A stretch of DNA of 64,000 bases from Trichoplax adhaerens. Taxonomy: Eukaryota > Placozoa > Uniplacotomia > Trichoplacea > Trichoplacidae. This document shows, one piece after another, positions 50,001 to 61,693 of the stretch. How positions within the stretch are numbered: position 1 is the stretch's first letter; each line of letters starts with the position of its first letter. A model generated the notes under the pieces. That model was not told the DNA's origin. It made no database searches and saw only the letters and a list, made by a program, of their open reading frames with translations. A program made the position numbers and the translations under genes. The stretch covers positions 5,021,193 through 5,085,192 of the forward strand of contig NW_002060949.1 in NCBI RefSeq assembly GCF_000150275.1, written 5' to 3'.

Positions 50001-53000
50001 CCCGCCAGTCCGTAAGCGGCTCCCCTTCTTTCGCCATATTGACCGGATTCAAATAGCTAATTATTTCAATTAGTACAGCACAGTATTACAACACTGAGGT
50101 TCTTGTTAACACATTCGCATGCAGGCAAGAACATTATACTATCAAACCTGTTGTAACATTCTCTTTATTAGATCTGGAACTTTATGTTTGACAGCAGGTA
50201 TTACAGGAGGCAAACAATTAGCTACCGCTTGTTGAACCTTACGTTAATTAAAACAGTAAATTAAAATCTTTAATGAGTGATATTTGCTAAAGCAGATAAT
50301 TATCATGAAACTACTTTACATTTAAAAATTCGATTAAGAGAGCATATTTACCGGCTGCGAGGGAGTTGACAATGTGTCCAAAAGTTTATCGATGATGGGT
50401 AACATCTAAAAATTTTTAAAAATTATAATCATTATCAATTTACGAATCCAAAATAGAGACGAATGCGTACAAAAATGAAGTCAGCAACATACCTTAGGAT
50501 CATCCTTATCCAAATGTTTTGCTAGAGAGCCCATAACGACAACAACAGCTTGCCTAATTGCATCTTCAGCGGAAGTATTAGGAGCGTTATCAAGGTAACT
50601 TTGCAACGTCGGCAGTAAGTTCCCTACAACAGCCTACAATATATGTATTGTTACCATCATCTTTTATCATTAGGCTTATCTCTACGCCAATTAGGGTTAA
50701 TATACTCATAAAACATTGCTAATCTGACAGAAGCGTCACGGCAATATTAGTTCTATATTTACATATTAGGGACAAACCTTGCCATGCTCATTTATAATTG
50801 CTAATGCAGCGTCAAGCATATGCTTTCTAACATTTTCATCGCGATCACCAAGACTCAAGGGGACGAAAAAATTAAATATATTTGATACCTGTTTGAAGTT
50901 CGAAATGTTAATTGATGATGGAGAGAAAACACAACCATACTTAATGTAACAGCAAACAATAAGCTATGCTTTACATGATTTTTGCTCATCAACGGAGCCA
51001 TCAATTCTATAGTTTGGCCAAGGCCACATCTTGCACGCCATTTATCTTTAGGTTCTTCATCATTTCTACGCCCCATAAGGTCTCGAGTTGGTTGTATAAG
51101 CTGAAAAATGTGAAGTAATTATTTTAATACTGATATTAACTTACAATTGAATTATGAGTAAGTGTACCTACAATTAGATTCTTATCATATAATTCCAAAA
51201 TTTGCTTAATGACAACATCGATCTGATCTGGATACTTGTTCACGGCAGCAGTGACAGCCATAGAACTGATTTTTCTGAGCATTTCATCATCATTAACTAC
51301 AAACTCGAGTAAAGTCGCGCAAATACCAGGCTCTAAAGAAAAATCTAGATCCTCCCATAATCTGTCAAATCATAGAACATTTAATTCATTTTAATCTTAA
51401 CACGTTTTCTAAATAAAATTAGTTACCTTTTCGAAAGATTTGCAACGTCTTCATTGGTATCAAATCTCAATACCCAAATGGATTTCAAGAAACTTGTACA
51501 ACGCAGGCGAGCATCATCGGCGGAAATGTTTACCGATTTTAAATCTTTAAGGCAACATAAGGTACAAGTCATGCCTAGAAGACCGGATAACACAGATTTT
51601 CTCAAAATAACTTCCGGTGACATTAACCCCAATAGCAGGACATCAAGTTGCTCAGCTGTAACGTTTCGATAACAATTTTCATCGCCAAGAGTGCTACACA
51701 ATCGCTCCAAACTATCGCATGCTACTCGCTGCACGAAATTTCATGTTAAGTCAAAAAATTGTTGGATCAAGTAAGTTAAGGTTAATATTGGACAAATTTA
51801 CCTGTAAGTTAACTTCTTGAATTCCACTGACGGGTAAAGCTATGAAATCTATTAGAAGGGAAAGCATATCATACGATGGAAGGAATTGTGGATCGTCCTG
51901 TAAGCAAACCCAGTTTTTTCAATAATGATTGTTAGTCTTATACACAATAAGATAGGGCTTGTAAAATATTAGAATATAATTATATGATATAAAAAGAACG
52001 TACCTCACTAACAGTACTTGATTCGGTTGTAGCTCGGCTAATGCGAAATTGCGAATGCTCACATATAACTGCCAAAGCTCGTTCCAGTAACTCGTTACTT
52101 CGTTCTATTGTTGTTACAATATAACGTAGTAACGGAAAACAGTAAGAAAATGCATAGGTTGATAATTTCTTATTGATTTGTACGGTGTTGTGACCACTAT
52201 CCTTAGTAGATAGTCTTTGATATAAGCGTTCCATTGATAAACGAATATGTGATTTAATATCAATCATTCTCCATTCACTGTCTAGGTTCGTATCAGATTC
52301 CGTAATACGAATAGTACATGATATTACAGTATCAGCTGTAATTCAGGCATAAACAAAATGTTAGTATAAAATACAACCGTCTCATATCTAGCTAGATTAG
52401 AAACAGTGCGAAAGAGCAATAAATAAAAATATATAAATTTACCCAGGAGTGTATCTTCACGATTGGTAAAAGCACAAGTACGAAGTTTATAACATAATAT
52501 TTTCGCATATGATTTGGCAATGGGAGATTGAATTAGAGATAATAACACCGGTAGTAAACTAGATACATGACGTTGCAAGCAGCCTGGATTTGAATTGATG
52601 ATGGACTCTAGTATCTGCGAGGACCTTGTAAGCGATGTATCTAACTGTGTGCATTAATGTGAGAATAATAATTATTCTTATGATACCCTGTGGTACGTAA
52701 TTGCAAGGTACCAAGTTGTAAGCTTATCGGTCTTTATGAAACTTACCGATTTTAGTCTTGCACGTATTTCAGATTCTTTCTGTAACTGTGCTTTCATCAG
52801 CTCACGTTGTTTACTATCTAATGCTGCCATGCCAGATTCTTTATTGCCTTTTCGCTTACTGATTTCCTAAGATACAAGGATGAGGTTCAATATCGCACTA
52901 TCAAAGCTACCAACACTGAAATAGCGGATTTTCTTTACAAGCATTATAATAGAAGTAGTACACTTACACGTCTAATTTCATCATCCATTAATTGATCTTC

Positions 53001-56000
53001 ATACGAATACGCTTTCGATTCTCTTTTGACATTTTTTGCTCTACTATCGGCATTTAAGCTATAGAATTACAGTCATCAACATCATTTTTTGTAATTATCA
53101 TTTGGTTTTTTGAAAGCAAATTAAAAATTTCGACGAAAATAGTAATAACCTTGCGATCAAATTTTGATTCGACAATTCTCCTTCAGGACATAAAAAAATT
53201 TTGTAATCTTCGTCCGAAATATTTAGCAAAGCCTCTTGGTTGAAATCTTGCAGAACATTATTAACCATTGCATCGACAAATTGACTTCCAACAACTTTAG
53301 AAAGAGTTTCTATGACATTCCTGACACCCTATCATAGTAATACTGTATTACAAACTGGTAAAAAGGTAGCATATTAAAAGAAATAAAAATAAAACTGAAC
53401 CGAAAAAGAATACCTCAAACGACGTACGACTTTCCTCCATCATAGCAATAATTTCACCTAATCGACTTTGGACACATTCCTTAGCAATTACACCATTACT
53501 TTTTAATAGCTTTAACCAACATCGTCCGTCAACTATAGCTAAAGGTAAAGTATGAGAATTTCTATAGCGTGATAGCAATAACAGTGAATTATATGAACCG
53601 ATGACTTCTACCTATATCGGGTTCGTGAGTATCAATCAAGATTTTGACTGCTAGTTCTTCATTAAATTGGTTACTAAGGTGTGCAGTTGCTGATGCTTCA
53701 AAAATTGTTTTAAGAGCAAAGACGAATATTTTTCTAGTCTTTTCCTGATTGCTACTACCTTCCTCTTTAGACGTATCAGTCTATACATATATACACATAC
53801 ACATATAAATCGAACATACAGCCTAAGTAACTAATTAACTTGACATTATTAATACATATAAGATTTCCTAATATTTCAAACCTTCTGAGATAAGCAAACT
53901 CTATAATGTTCTCTAAAGCATTGTAGTAGACAATCCAGTACATGAACTCCATTTAGAGTAATAGACTTCAAAATGGTTACGACATCTCTTGCTCCTTTAC
54001 GGATTGCCCAACTATCATGTGTTAATCCATGAACAATGACGCTAGCAAGTGGGCTTTAAGCAAAAAATAATAGCACATATTGAATTACTTCCAGATTTAC
54101 CCAACTAATAGGTATAAACAGTAGTGTCAAAGAACAAATAATGTTCCTTAGTATTAACCTTAAATTTTCTGCGGTTAGTTTAGAAGAGTGACATTTCAGG
54201 AGTATTTCAACGAATTCTAATACTAGTGCTAAATCTGTAAATAATGAGAAATTGTTATCAAACAAAAAAATTTCTAATCTAGTATTAGATAAGAGCTGCA
54301 TATTAGTATCTACTACCTTCGTCACTACAATTGTTCATGAATTTATCGGAAGTAAATAGTTTGGAATTTGCATTAAGCACAGCTGACCAAAATCCAGTAA
54401 AATCGCAATCTATATTAAGTGTTTCATAACATCAGAAATTCAAATATTTTCCTTTGTATTTTTAGCTACATCCTAGTACAATTTACCTGACGCTTGTCCA
54501 GCTACACTTAACTTGCATAAAATAATGGCAGCTATTAAACCCTCTATTCTTGATGGTTGTTGACTAATTTGGGAAGTACACTTACTAAAGACCTAGTAAA
54601 GTTGACATCCAACATTACTCTTTTCATAAAGCATAGCAAAATCTAATCACAGTTTTAATACCTCTAGAATAGAACCTAGTACTGGAGCTCCGTATTTAAG
54701 GCAATCACCTTTATTTTCAAAGGCATAAAAATGAAGGTTATACTCGACCTTACTTCAAACAGACAGTCAATAATCAAAATTGTATCATTGATGCAACCAT
54801 TTCTAACCTTTAAGGCATTTAGCTAAGAATTTCAAATAAGCAACACGTACGGTAGGTGTCGAGGCTTTATCAAGTGATCCATTCTTTAACAGATCAATTT
54901 AATCATTTAAGTATAGAATGTAAATAAGATTTGAAATAAATCAATCCTAGCATCTTAAACGGTACCTTTAAATATTCAAACAGAAACTTGGGTATTTCCG
55001 AAGTAATTGCTTCTGCCCATAAATTTATCACCGATATTGCATATATGTGCGATCCTTCATGAGCTAAACAAATTTGTTGCATTGTATTAAAAAAATTGCA
55101 ACGTTTAATGAAAATGACAGTATCCTATTCTTACTTTCTTGCTTTGTATAATTTACGAGCTCTTGGCAAGCAAAGATAGCCAACTCTTCTTTTTTAGAGC
55201 TACCACTAACACTGTGATAACTTATACATCGGAGGCCTGTAATTGTATTGTTGCCATATCACAAACATTAAATAGTTTTATTTAATACCTAGCAATACCG
55301 TACATAATTATATCATCTTCATATTTTTAATAACCTTCTAAAATAGATACACGTTGTGTCCAAGCAGTTATTTTTCCTTCAGAACCTAAGACAAGAAATA
55401 TCATGAGAAACCAATGGTAACTTCGTAAGTTTACGTCAATTTACAAAAAGGTTCAACATAAATAAAAAGTGTTTTATATGTATCAAAGATACTGTCCATC
55501 TTTTATGTTATAAAACCAATCTACCTTTCAATATTGATAACAAATAGTTAAAAAAACTTTTTGTAGCACCAGAGTCTGTACACTGGCGAATAAAATTTTT
55601 AATCATCAACGATGCTTCTTTGCAAATTTCTTGCTTGGATGAACGGAGCGCAGCTGAATAAAATATAGTAAAAGTAATTAGCTACTAATTTTATACAATT
55701 GAATGTTTACAAGAGTACAATGACTTATAGTTCAGCTTACAGGCGGTAATTTTGGAAATGTCCATCAGATATTGACTTAGATCAATTCTGACCGAATCGA
55801 ATAAGAATGGCATACCTGCGATCGAAATATAAAGTGTAAGCGTTATTACAGATATAAGTCTAATCTAAAACTATGTTATGGCTGTCAAATTTTTGAAAAG
55901 ATGAAGTTTAATATCACACATACATATAATAGCAACATCGAGGTTACGTAATGCAGCTTTTTGGACCGCTGGAAGGACCTTTTCTTTAAATTCAGCGTGA

Positions 56001-59000
56001 TCGATATTATATATTAAGTACTTTGTCCAGATCTAACAAACGTGCGGTAGAGAGAAGGTAACAGATTATTATAAACTCTTTGTATATCTGTAGACGATAG
56101 TTAGTAAAAAATACTGTACAATTTATTACGGAAGCAATTTCAACGGAATTAAAGTAAATAATATTTGTAGTAGCAATTTGATAAATGTAATAAAAGTAAC
56201 ATAGCAGTCTTACCAAGATGTGTCTGGGAGGGACAGTTTTACTATTAATCACTGTTTTCAAGAATAGATTGAGCAGTTGTCCCTGAATATTACAGAAAAC
56301 ATATTACCGAAATTACTGTAAGATGTTATAAATTAACATACCAATTCATTCAACACATCTATTACAATTACTGTAAGATAAGTAAAATGTTGACTTACTT
56401 TATACTTCGAAATAGTCCCATTATCACGTAAGGATATCAAATACTTTAAGATCACCCCTAACATACTGAGGTAGTACTGTGGAGTGGGAAATTGTAAATT
56501 TATTCAATAATTTTTCAATGTATTAGATAATAGGACTAATGCACAGTCTTTGCTATACTTTTTACCTGCTCACCATCAAGGTTAGTGATAACGTCTAAGT
56601 ATACAGTCGCTAACTCTGGAAACTAGATAAATAAAACGACAATCGCATGATATAATCCCATTACGGCTTCATAGCACTAGTATGGAGTTCTGTCATTGGT
56701 AGATAGCAAAATCACATTTAATATCTTCACTCTGAAAATTACCAGTTTAAAATTATTGACCAAGTATCTATTCGCCACGTTTACTAGTCTTTCATTATTG
56801 CTAGAAAGAACGAAATCCAATAGCTGACTCTGCATAACGATCTATGATTGAAATATGAAATAGGGTCATAATTCAAACGTTATATTATGTAAGTCACATA
56901 AGAACTAAAAGAGTAAATTGGATGAGATAACCGTTCGATATAACGTACAAGTTTATTCAGTGCAGGACTGGTAAATGTTTTAGATGAATTGAATACTGTA
57001 CGCTGTATGATGCAGAGCCAATTTAGCATTATTAATACCTCCCTAGACGTTGATGTGCTATAAAAAGTAAAAGTAGTGTACAAAATTCTTAGCAAATTCT
57101 ACACTTACGATTTCTGTATGGATACGTATATTGATTGATATCAATATACTCAAGACATTAACGAAGACATATTCCTTATGAGTTAATTAATAACTTACGT
57201 GCTTAGGCGACCAAGAGTGAATGCAGCTTCTTGCTGTAATAGTGGTAACAAGCACTTGATAGCCAATTTAGCTATTGAGATTAAAATAAATTGATAGTCA
57301 TTAGCTTCCGTTGAGAGATACGATTAGATGTCACTCTAGGTGTACATGTAAGATAATTATTCCATAGAATGATAGATATTATACAACTCACATACTCGAA
57401 CAAAATATCATAATTACATTATCCTGTTGTAACTACTATAAAATACTTTAAATCACTTGAAATAATACAAAAATGAATTTCTACTTGCATCATAACTGTA
57501 CACAATGCAATAGCAATTAATGCTATATAACTTCAACTTTACCAGTCAATTGTTAAGCCTATATGGTACTGAATATAAAATATATGTAACGTATTTGCTG
57601 TATCAAAATAGATAACGCATTCGTTAGTATACTGTATTGTAAGCGTTACTTAAGTTGTCACAGATATGATGCTAATATTGCAAAAGTAACAATACGTCGA
57701 TTACGTTTGTAACAGTTTACATCAATTAAATATTTTTAGAGATATTTGAAACTTAAGAAATTTACCATGAGATCCAGCCAAGGTATGTATGACACCAGCA
57801 ACTTTTAAGCGATTTCTCCGAAGTCTTTTTTAAAATAGTAAACATGTAAAAGGAGCAAAGGTAAATTATCTATTGAAGATATACATGATGTAACAAAGTA
57901 CCCTATTCAGTAATAATATAATTATTATTAAAAAAGGAGATTACTAATGTATCGTAGGATAACAAGCAATACATAGTTTGAGGTAGGTGAAGTGAAATTT
58001 TCAAGAGATTAATTTACCGAAGATTTCTCACAGACAGCATGAGATGATAGCATATTTGTTTGACTGCATCTTCTGGTAAATCTGTCATAACGTGAAAGCC
58101 AAATTTGAAAGTTAAGTACAGAGAATAATTGATTGGCTGTAATAAACGCAGTAGGCACAAAACTAGTGCGTCCAGTAGCAATGGCAAAATTGATTAAAAC
58201 AAATAGGGTAGAATAGTTCAGTCCATGATTAAAGAGCTAGTATTTCAGATTATTGTATTTCTATATTCTATCTAACGTAGTATACTGAGAAAATGTTTTA
58301 CGACATGTACTCGTATATACGCGTATGCACTGAATTTATAGTACTCCATTTTTGCAATCAGTGACTATCTGGATAGAAAATCATGGTCACAAAGTTACTT
58401 TTCTGCTTTAATGTACGTTTGTATGCAAATGATACAATGTATTTAGTATCTCTGTATGAAACTGAAGTAACATTATTAGCTTCTCAATATTTGATCCTTT
58501 TTCAGCTGCAGTGCGCGTATTATATGTTAGTCTACTCGTACATTTAATCTAGAGTAGTGTAGTAATGAAAAGGTTCAGCAATATAATCCATGTATCGAAT
58601 TTATAACACTAAGATTTTGCAGGCAAATAACCATCGGGATAGAAAGATATAGTGATGAAGTCGTTTTTTTCTGATTTAATATACGGTTGTACTTTAATTA
58701 TGTAATGGAATTACTGTATCTATTGTAGAACACCAACATCGTATTAGCACATTGCTTCAATATCTGATCTTTTTCAGCTTTATTACATGTCTTTTAACCT
58801 CCATAGTATTACTTTTATCATAAAATCACACATAAAGCTGCTATAAAGTCTTTTTTCTGCAATACACAGACGATTCCTAGCATTAGCTGATGCCTACTAT
58901 CGTTATCCATTCTACGGATAAGTATCAATTCAAAAGTAGAACATTACCCTTGTTGGCAAAGTAAGCAAGGATTGTATTATTTCGGAATAGGGCATGTTGG

Positions 59001-59017
59001 AAAGCTGCCGATGACAT
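44097..59017 (-). CDS. GCN1: GCN1, ribosome-bound activator of the eIF2-alpha kinase GCN2
   Basis: A giant HEAT-repeat protein that binds stalled or collided ribosomes and relays uncharged-tRNA and collision stress to GCN2 in the cytosol. The gene runs right to left in several dozen exons. Predicted first exons are 58948-59017 ([14 protein letters not shown]..), 58018-58081 ([14 protein letters not shown]) and one ending about 57775. About 52980-53040 encodes the charged linker [20 protein letters not shown]. At about 49700-49800 is [20 protein letters not shown], and at 49310-49560 [17 protein letters not shown] with [20 protein letters not shown]. About 48540-48720 gives [11 protein letters not shown].. 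with [13 protein letters not shown], and about 47930-48068 gives [17 protein letters not shown] with SGVTGKM. At 45750-46000 is [12 protein letters not shown], in the region that binds the GCN2 RWD domain. The last exons (44097-44545) end NFPDLLISG. All segments are colinear with the human protein of about 2,670 residues. The N-terminal third is the most divergent and its exon limits were not all resolved. Confidence 0.95.
58332..58870. repeat. tandem duplication in GCN1 intron 1, about 264-base unit
   Basis: GAATTTATAGTACT at 58332 recurs as GAATTTATAACACT at 58596. Later paired blocks are CTGGATAGAAAATCATGGTCA with CGGGATAGAAAGATATAGTGA, TTTAAT.TACG.TTGTA, and TATTTGATCCTTTTTCAGCT with TATCTGATCTTTTTCAGCT. 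The unit fills most of the 866-base intron. Confidence 0.75.
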
Positions 59018-61693
59018 ATTTTCTAACATCAAGACATTTTCCTGAGTTGGCAATCGATGTCGATGTACAAAGCAAAAGAAGAGAGATTATTTATTTCATT
59101 CCTATGCAGTGACAATGCTGGATCGATCAACCATGACTGTAATCAGTATTGCAGTCTTACCTTTTCTGTATTGGCCATCACTGGTTTATGGGAAAATGTG
59201 AATTCAAAATTCAATTTTCCAGAGTATTTCTGTATACACGAGCAGCTTCCGCTGTGTATTTCTTAAGAATCTTTGATGAGTAAAATGGAAAAAATTAATT
59301 TTACATACGAGTAGAATTGCAAGTTGATCAGCTGACTGCGCTAGTAGCCATGCTGTATCCCAGATCTATTTCATACTTGATTTGTATACGATCGTTGATA
59401 GGGCTGGTGGTCAACACCTCGTATAGTTATCTCAAGTTTTTACTGAATTATTCATCCAATACAGATGCTGCTTACCTTCGCTTTCGTTAGTATAATAATC
59501 AACAAGAAGAGTCCAAGTGGTTTTAAAATTAGTTTGCAGGCCTCGACAATCACTTTGGATCGCTTTCCTTTCAGCAAGGTCCTTGCTGATTGTTCCCCTA
59601 GAATGTACAGTACAGGACAGTATAGGTTTAGACTGTACACTGTACAGAATGCATGACCATGCTTTGGGGGTAGCGAAAGGGTGGCCAGACCACTGTATTC
59701 TATTCTCATACGTACACTCGTTCAGCATGCATTATCACAGTACTGGTATAGACTGTCGACTACTGTTCAAGCCTAGTACCATCGTCTATACTCTAGCATA
59801 CAGTATAACACCACCAAGGATTGGTTGCCCGTCTCGGCGTGTTCCACACACCTTGCTTGAACTGACACATAGACTTGTAGAAGAAAAATGGAACGCTGCA
59901 CCATCGTAGCAGCGTTGGATTATATTTAATTATCACAGCTACTACTTTTATTAAGGCTGCTTAAAAAGCGACTAAGGAACCGCGAATAGTTGTGAATAAA
60001 ACCTCTGCATCATAGAATTGATATTTTTTCGTTTAACCGTGTCGTAATTTCAGCTCATTACAGTAGTTTTGTATAGGCAATACAGTGATGGTATGTCGTG
60101 TAGAACTTAGGGATTTGCTCGATTTTAACAACTCAGAATTTTGACTTGACGGATTACGAACCTAGAGCTAAGAACCCGTATACTACAAACTGTGTTCGGC
60201 TATAGGCCGTTATTACACCTGTGCAGCGCTATAATTGCTTCTATGCTAGCACTCCGTATTAAATTGCGTCAACCGACACCTGTCAGCATTTCCGTCTCAG
60301 TATATGCAAATTATTCCACTACTACAGCATTAAGGCATACTAGTTTGTCATAGTTAAGGTTAATAATACAGAGATAAAAATAATTTGAAGAACGCAATTG
60401 ATTCTCTAACACTACTACAGCATAAAGGCATACTAGTTTGTCATAGTTAAGGTTAATAATACAGAGATAAAAATAATTTGAAGAACGCAATTGATTCTCT
60501 AACACTACTACAGCATAAAGGCATACTAGTTTGCCATAGTTAAGGTTAATAATACAAAGTTAAAAATAATTTGAAGAACGCAATTGATTCTCTAGCATCC
60601 CATGCATCCATATCTTCATTTATTGAATTGAATAGACCTATAGCGGGCAAGCCTAGAGGTGCTATAGGCGGATCTCTTACATTCCTACAGTTTACATACG
60701 TGTATTGGGGTGAACAAGGAAAATTTCAATAGTACTCGTAATGATTGATTAACTGACTAAATCATACGCTTTCTTACGCGAACAAATTTTAGCAGCTAAT
60801 AACTTTGTGTACTACAATCTTTCTTACTATACCGTATAAACATTATAATCATATACAACCAGCCAAAATATCACAATCTTAAGGCATGAGCTAAGGTTAG
60901 GGATATTTACGTATACAGTAACCGTTTCCATAGCATAATCACTAAATCAATTAAAACTATTTTTCCAATGTGGTTATTTCATTGGCTGGAAATTACTAAT
61001 ATAGTACTGTACAATCTACATCGAAGATCAACTCAAACAAATGACGTAGCAATCCACTTTCTAATCCAAATACCTCGTTTCATATTAGCGCACACCCCAG
61101 AATATTTTATTACAAACATTTACAAAGGAATTAAAATGCCGTCTTATTTAAAATAGTAATAATCAATATGCCCTTATATCATTAACATCTAAGCTGAATC
61201 TGAGTTCTTATGGTCAGAGAATGAATAATAATTTCCACTAGAGATTGATGTAATAAAAAATAAAAAATTAAGTAATGTGTATTCCATCTCTTCTTGCTAA
61301 GCTGAAAGTAATATACATGAAAACAAATACAGGCCTTATTAATAACAGCATTTAGTCTGATGAATATGATACTACCGTTACAATAAGAAACGATTTAAAT
61401 AATCTTTCAAGAATTGTACCTGTATTCTTTATAAGCCTATTTATAACAAGAAAAATGAACCTGCAATTATTTATTGAAATCTTATATAAAATTAACAATT
61501 CCCGAATTACTCTGTAAAGATACCCTCTTACTTTGTATATTTTATGACGTACGATACACAAATTGCATCGTTACTGGCTTTGAACATACACAAATTTAAT
61601 TTAAGTGCAATATAGCAATCTACCGAAACACACATTTATGGAGTAATATCTATAGCACAGTTTGCAGTATAGTGCAGTATCTGTAACAGCCTA
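59018..61693. other. spacer upstream of GCN1 and downstream of the citron-like gene
   Basis: About 2.7 kb. The stretch at about 59500-60300 looks less AT-rich and has overlapping open frames on both strands (for example 59517-59909 plus, 130 codons; 59452-59709 minus). None shows a recognisable domain or codon pattern, and the same stretch includes a TACTG/GTACAGTAC block at 59607-59648 like those at 4.0-4.8 kb. A 93-base tandem repeat lies at 60317-60595. The GCN1 promoter should lie at the left end. Confidence 0.5.
60317..60595. repeat. three tandem copies of a 93-base unit
   Basis: Units start with CACTACTACAGCAT at 60317, 60410 and 60503 and end GATTCTCTA. They are nearly identical (a few substitutions, mostly in the third), so this array is much younger than the other repeats in the window. 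Because 93 is a multiple of three, one minus-strand frame stays open across two units; this is taken as an artefact and not a gene. Confidence 0.93.

Noticed and set aside
59452-59909. Overlapping open frames of 85-130 codons on both strands
   Set aside because: Several frames are open at once on both strands, no domain or start context is convincing, and the stretch carries the TACTG-type repeat. It looks like a chance effect of lower stop-codon density.
60311-60505. 64-codon minus-strand frame with an internal 31-residue repeat
   Set aside because: It is the direct translation of the 93-base tandem repeat, whose period preserves the frame.
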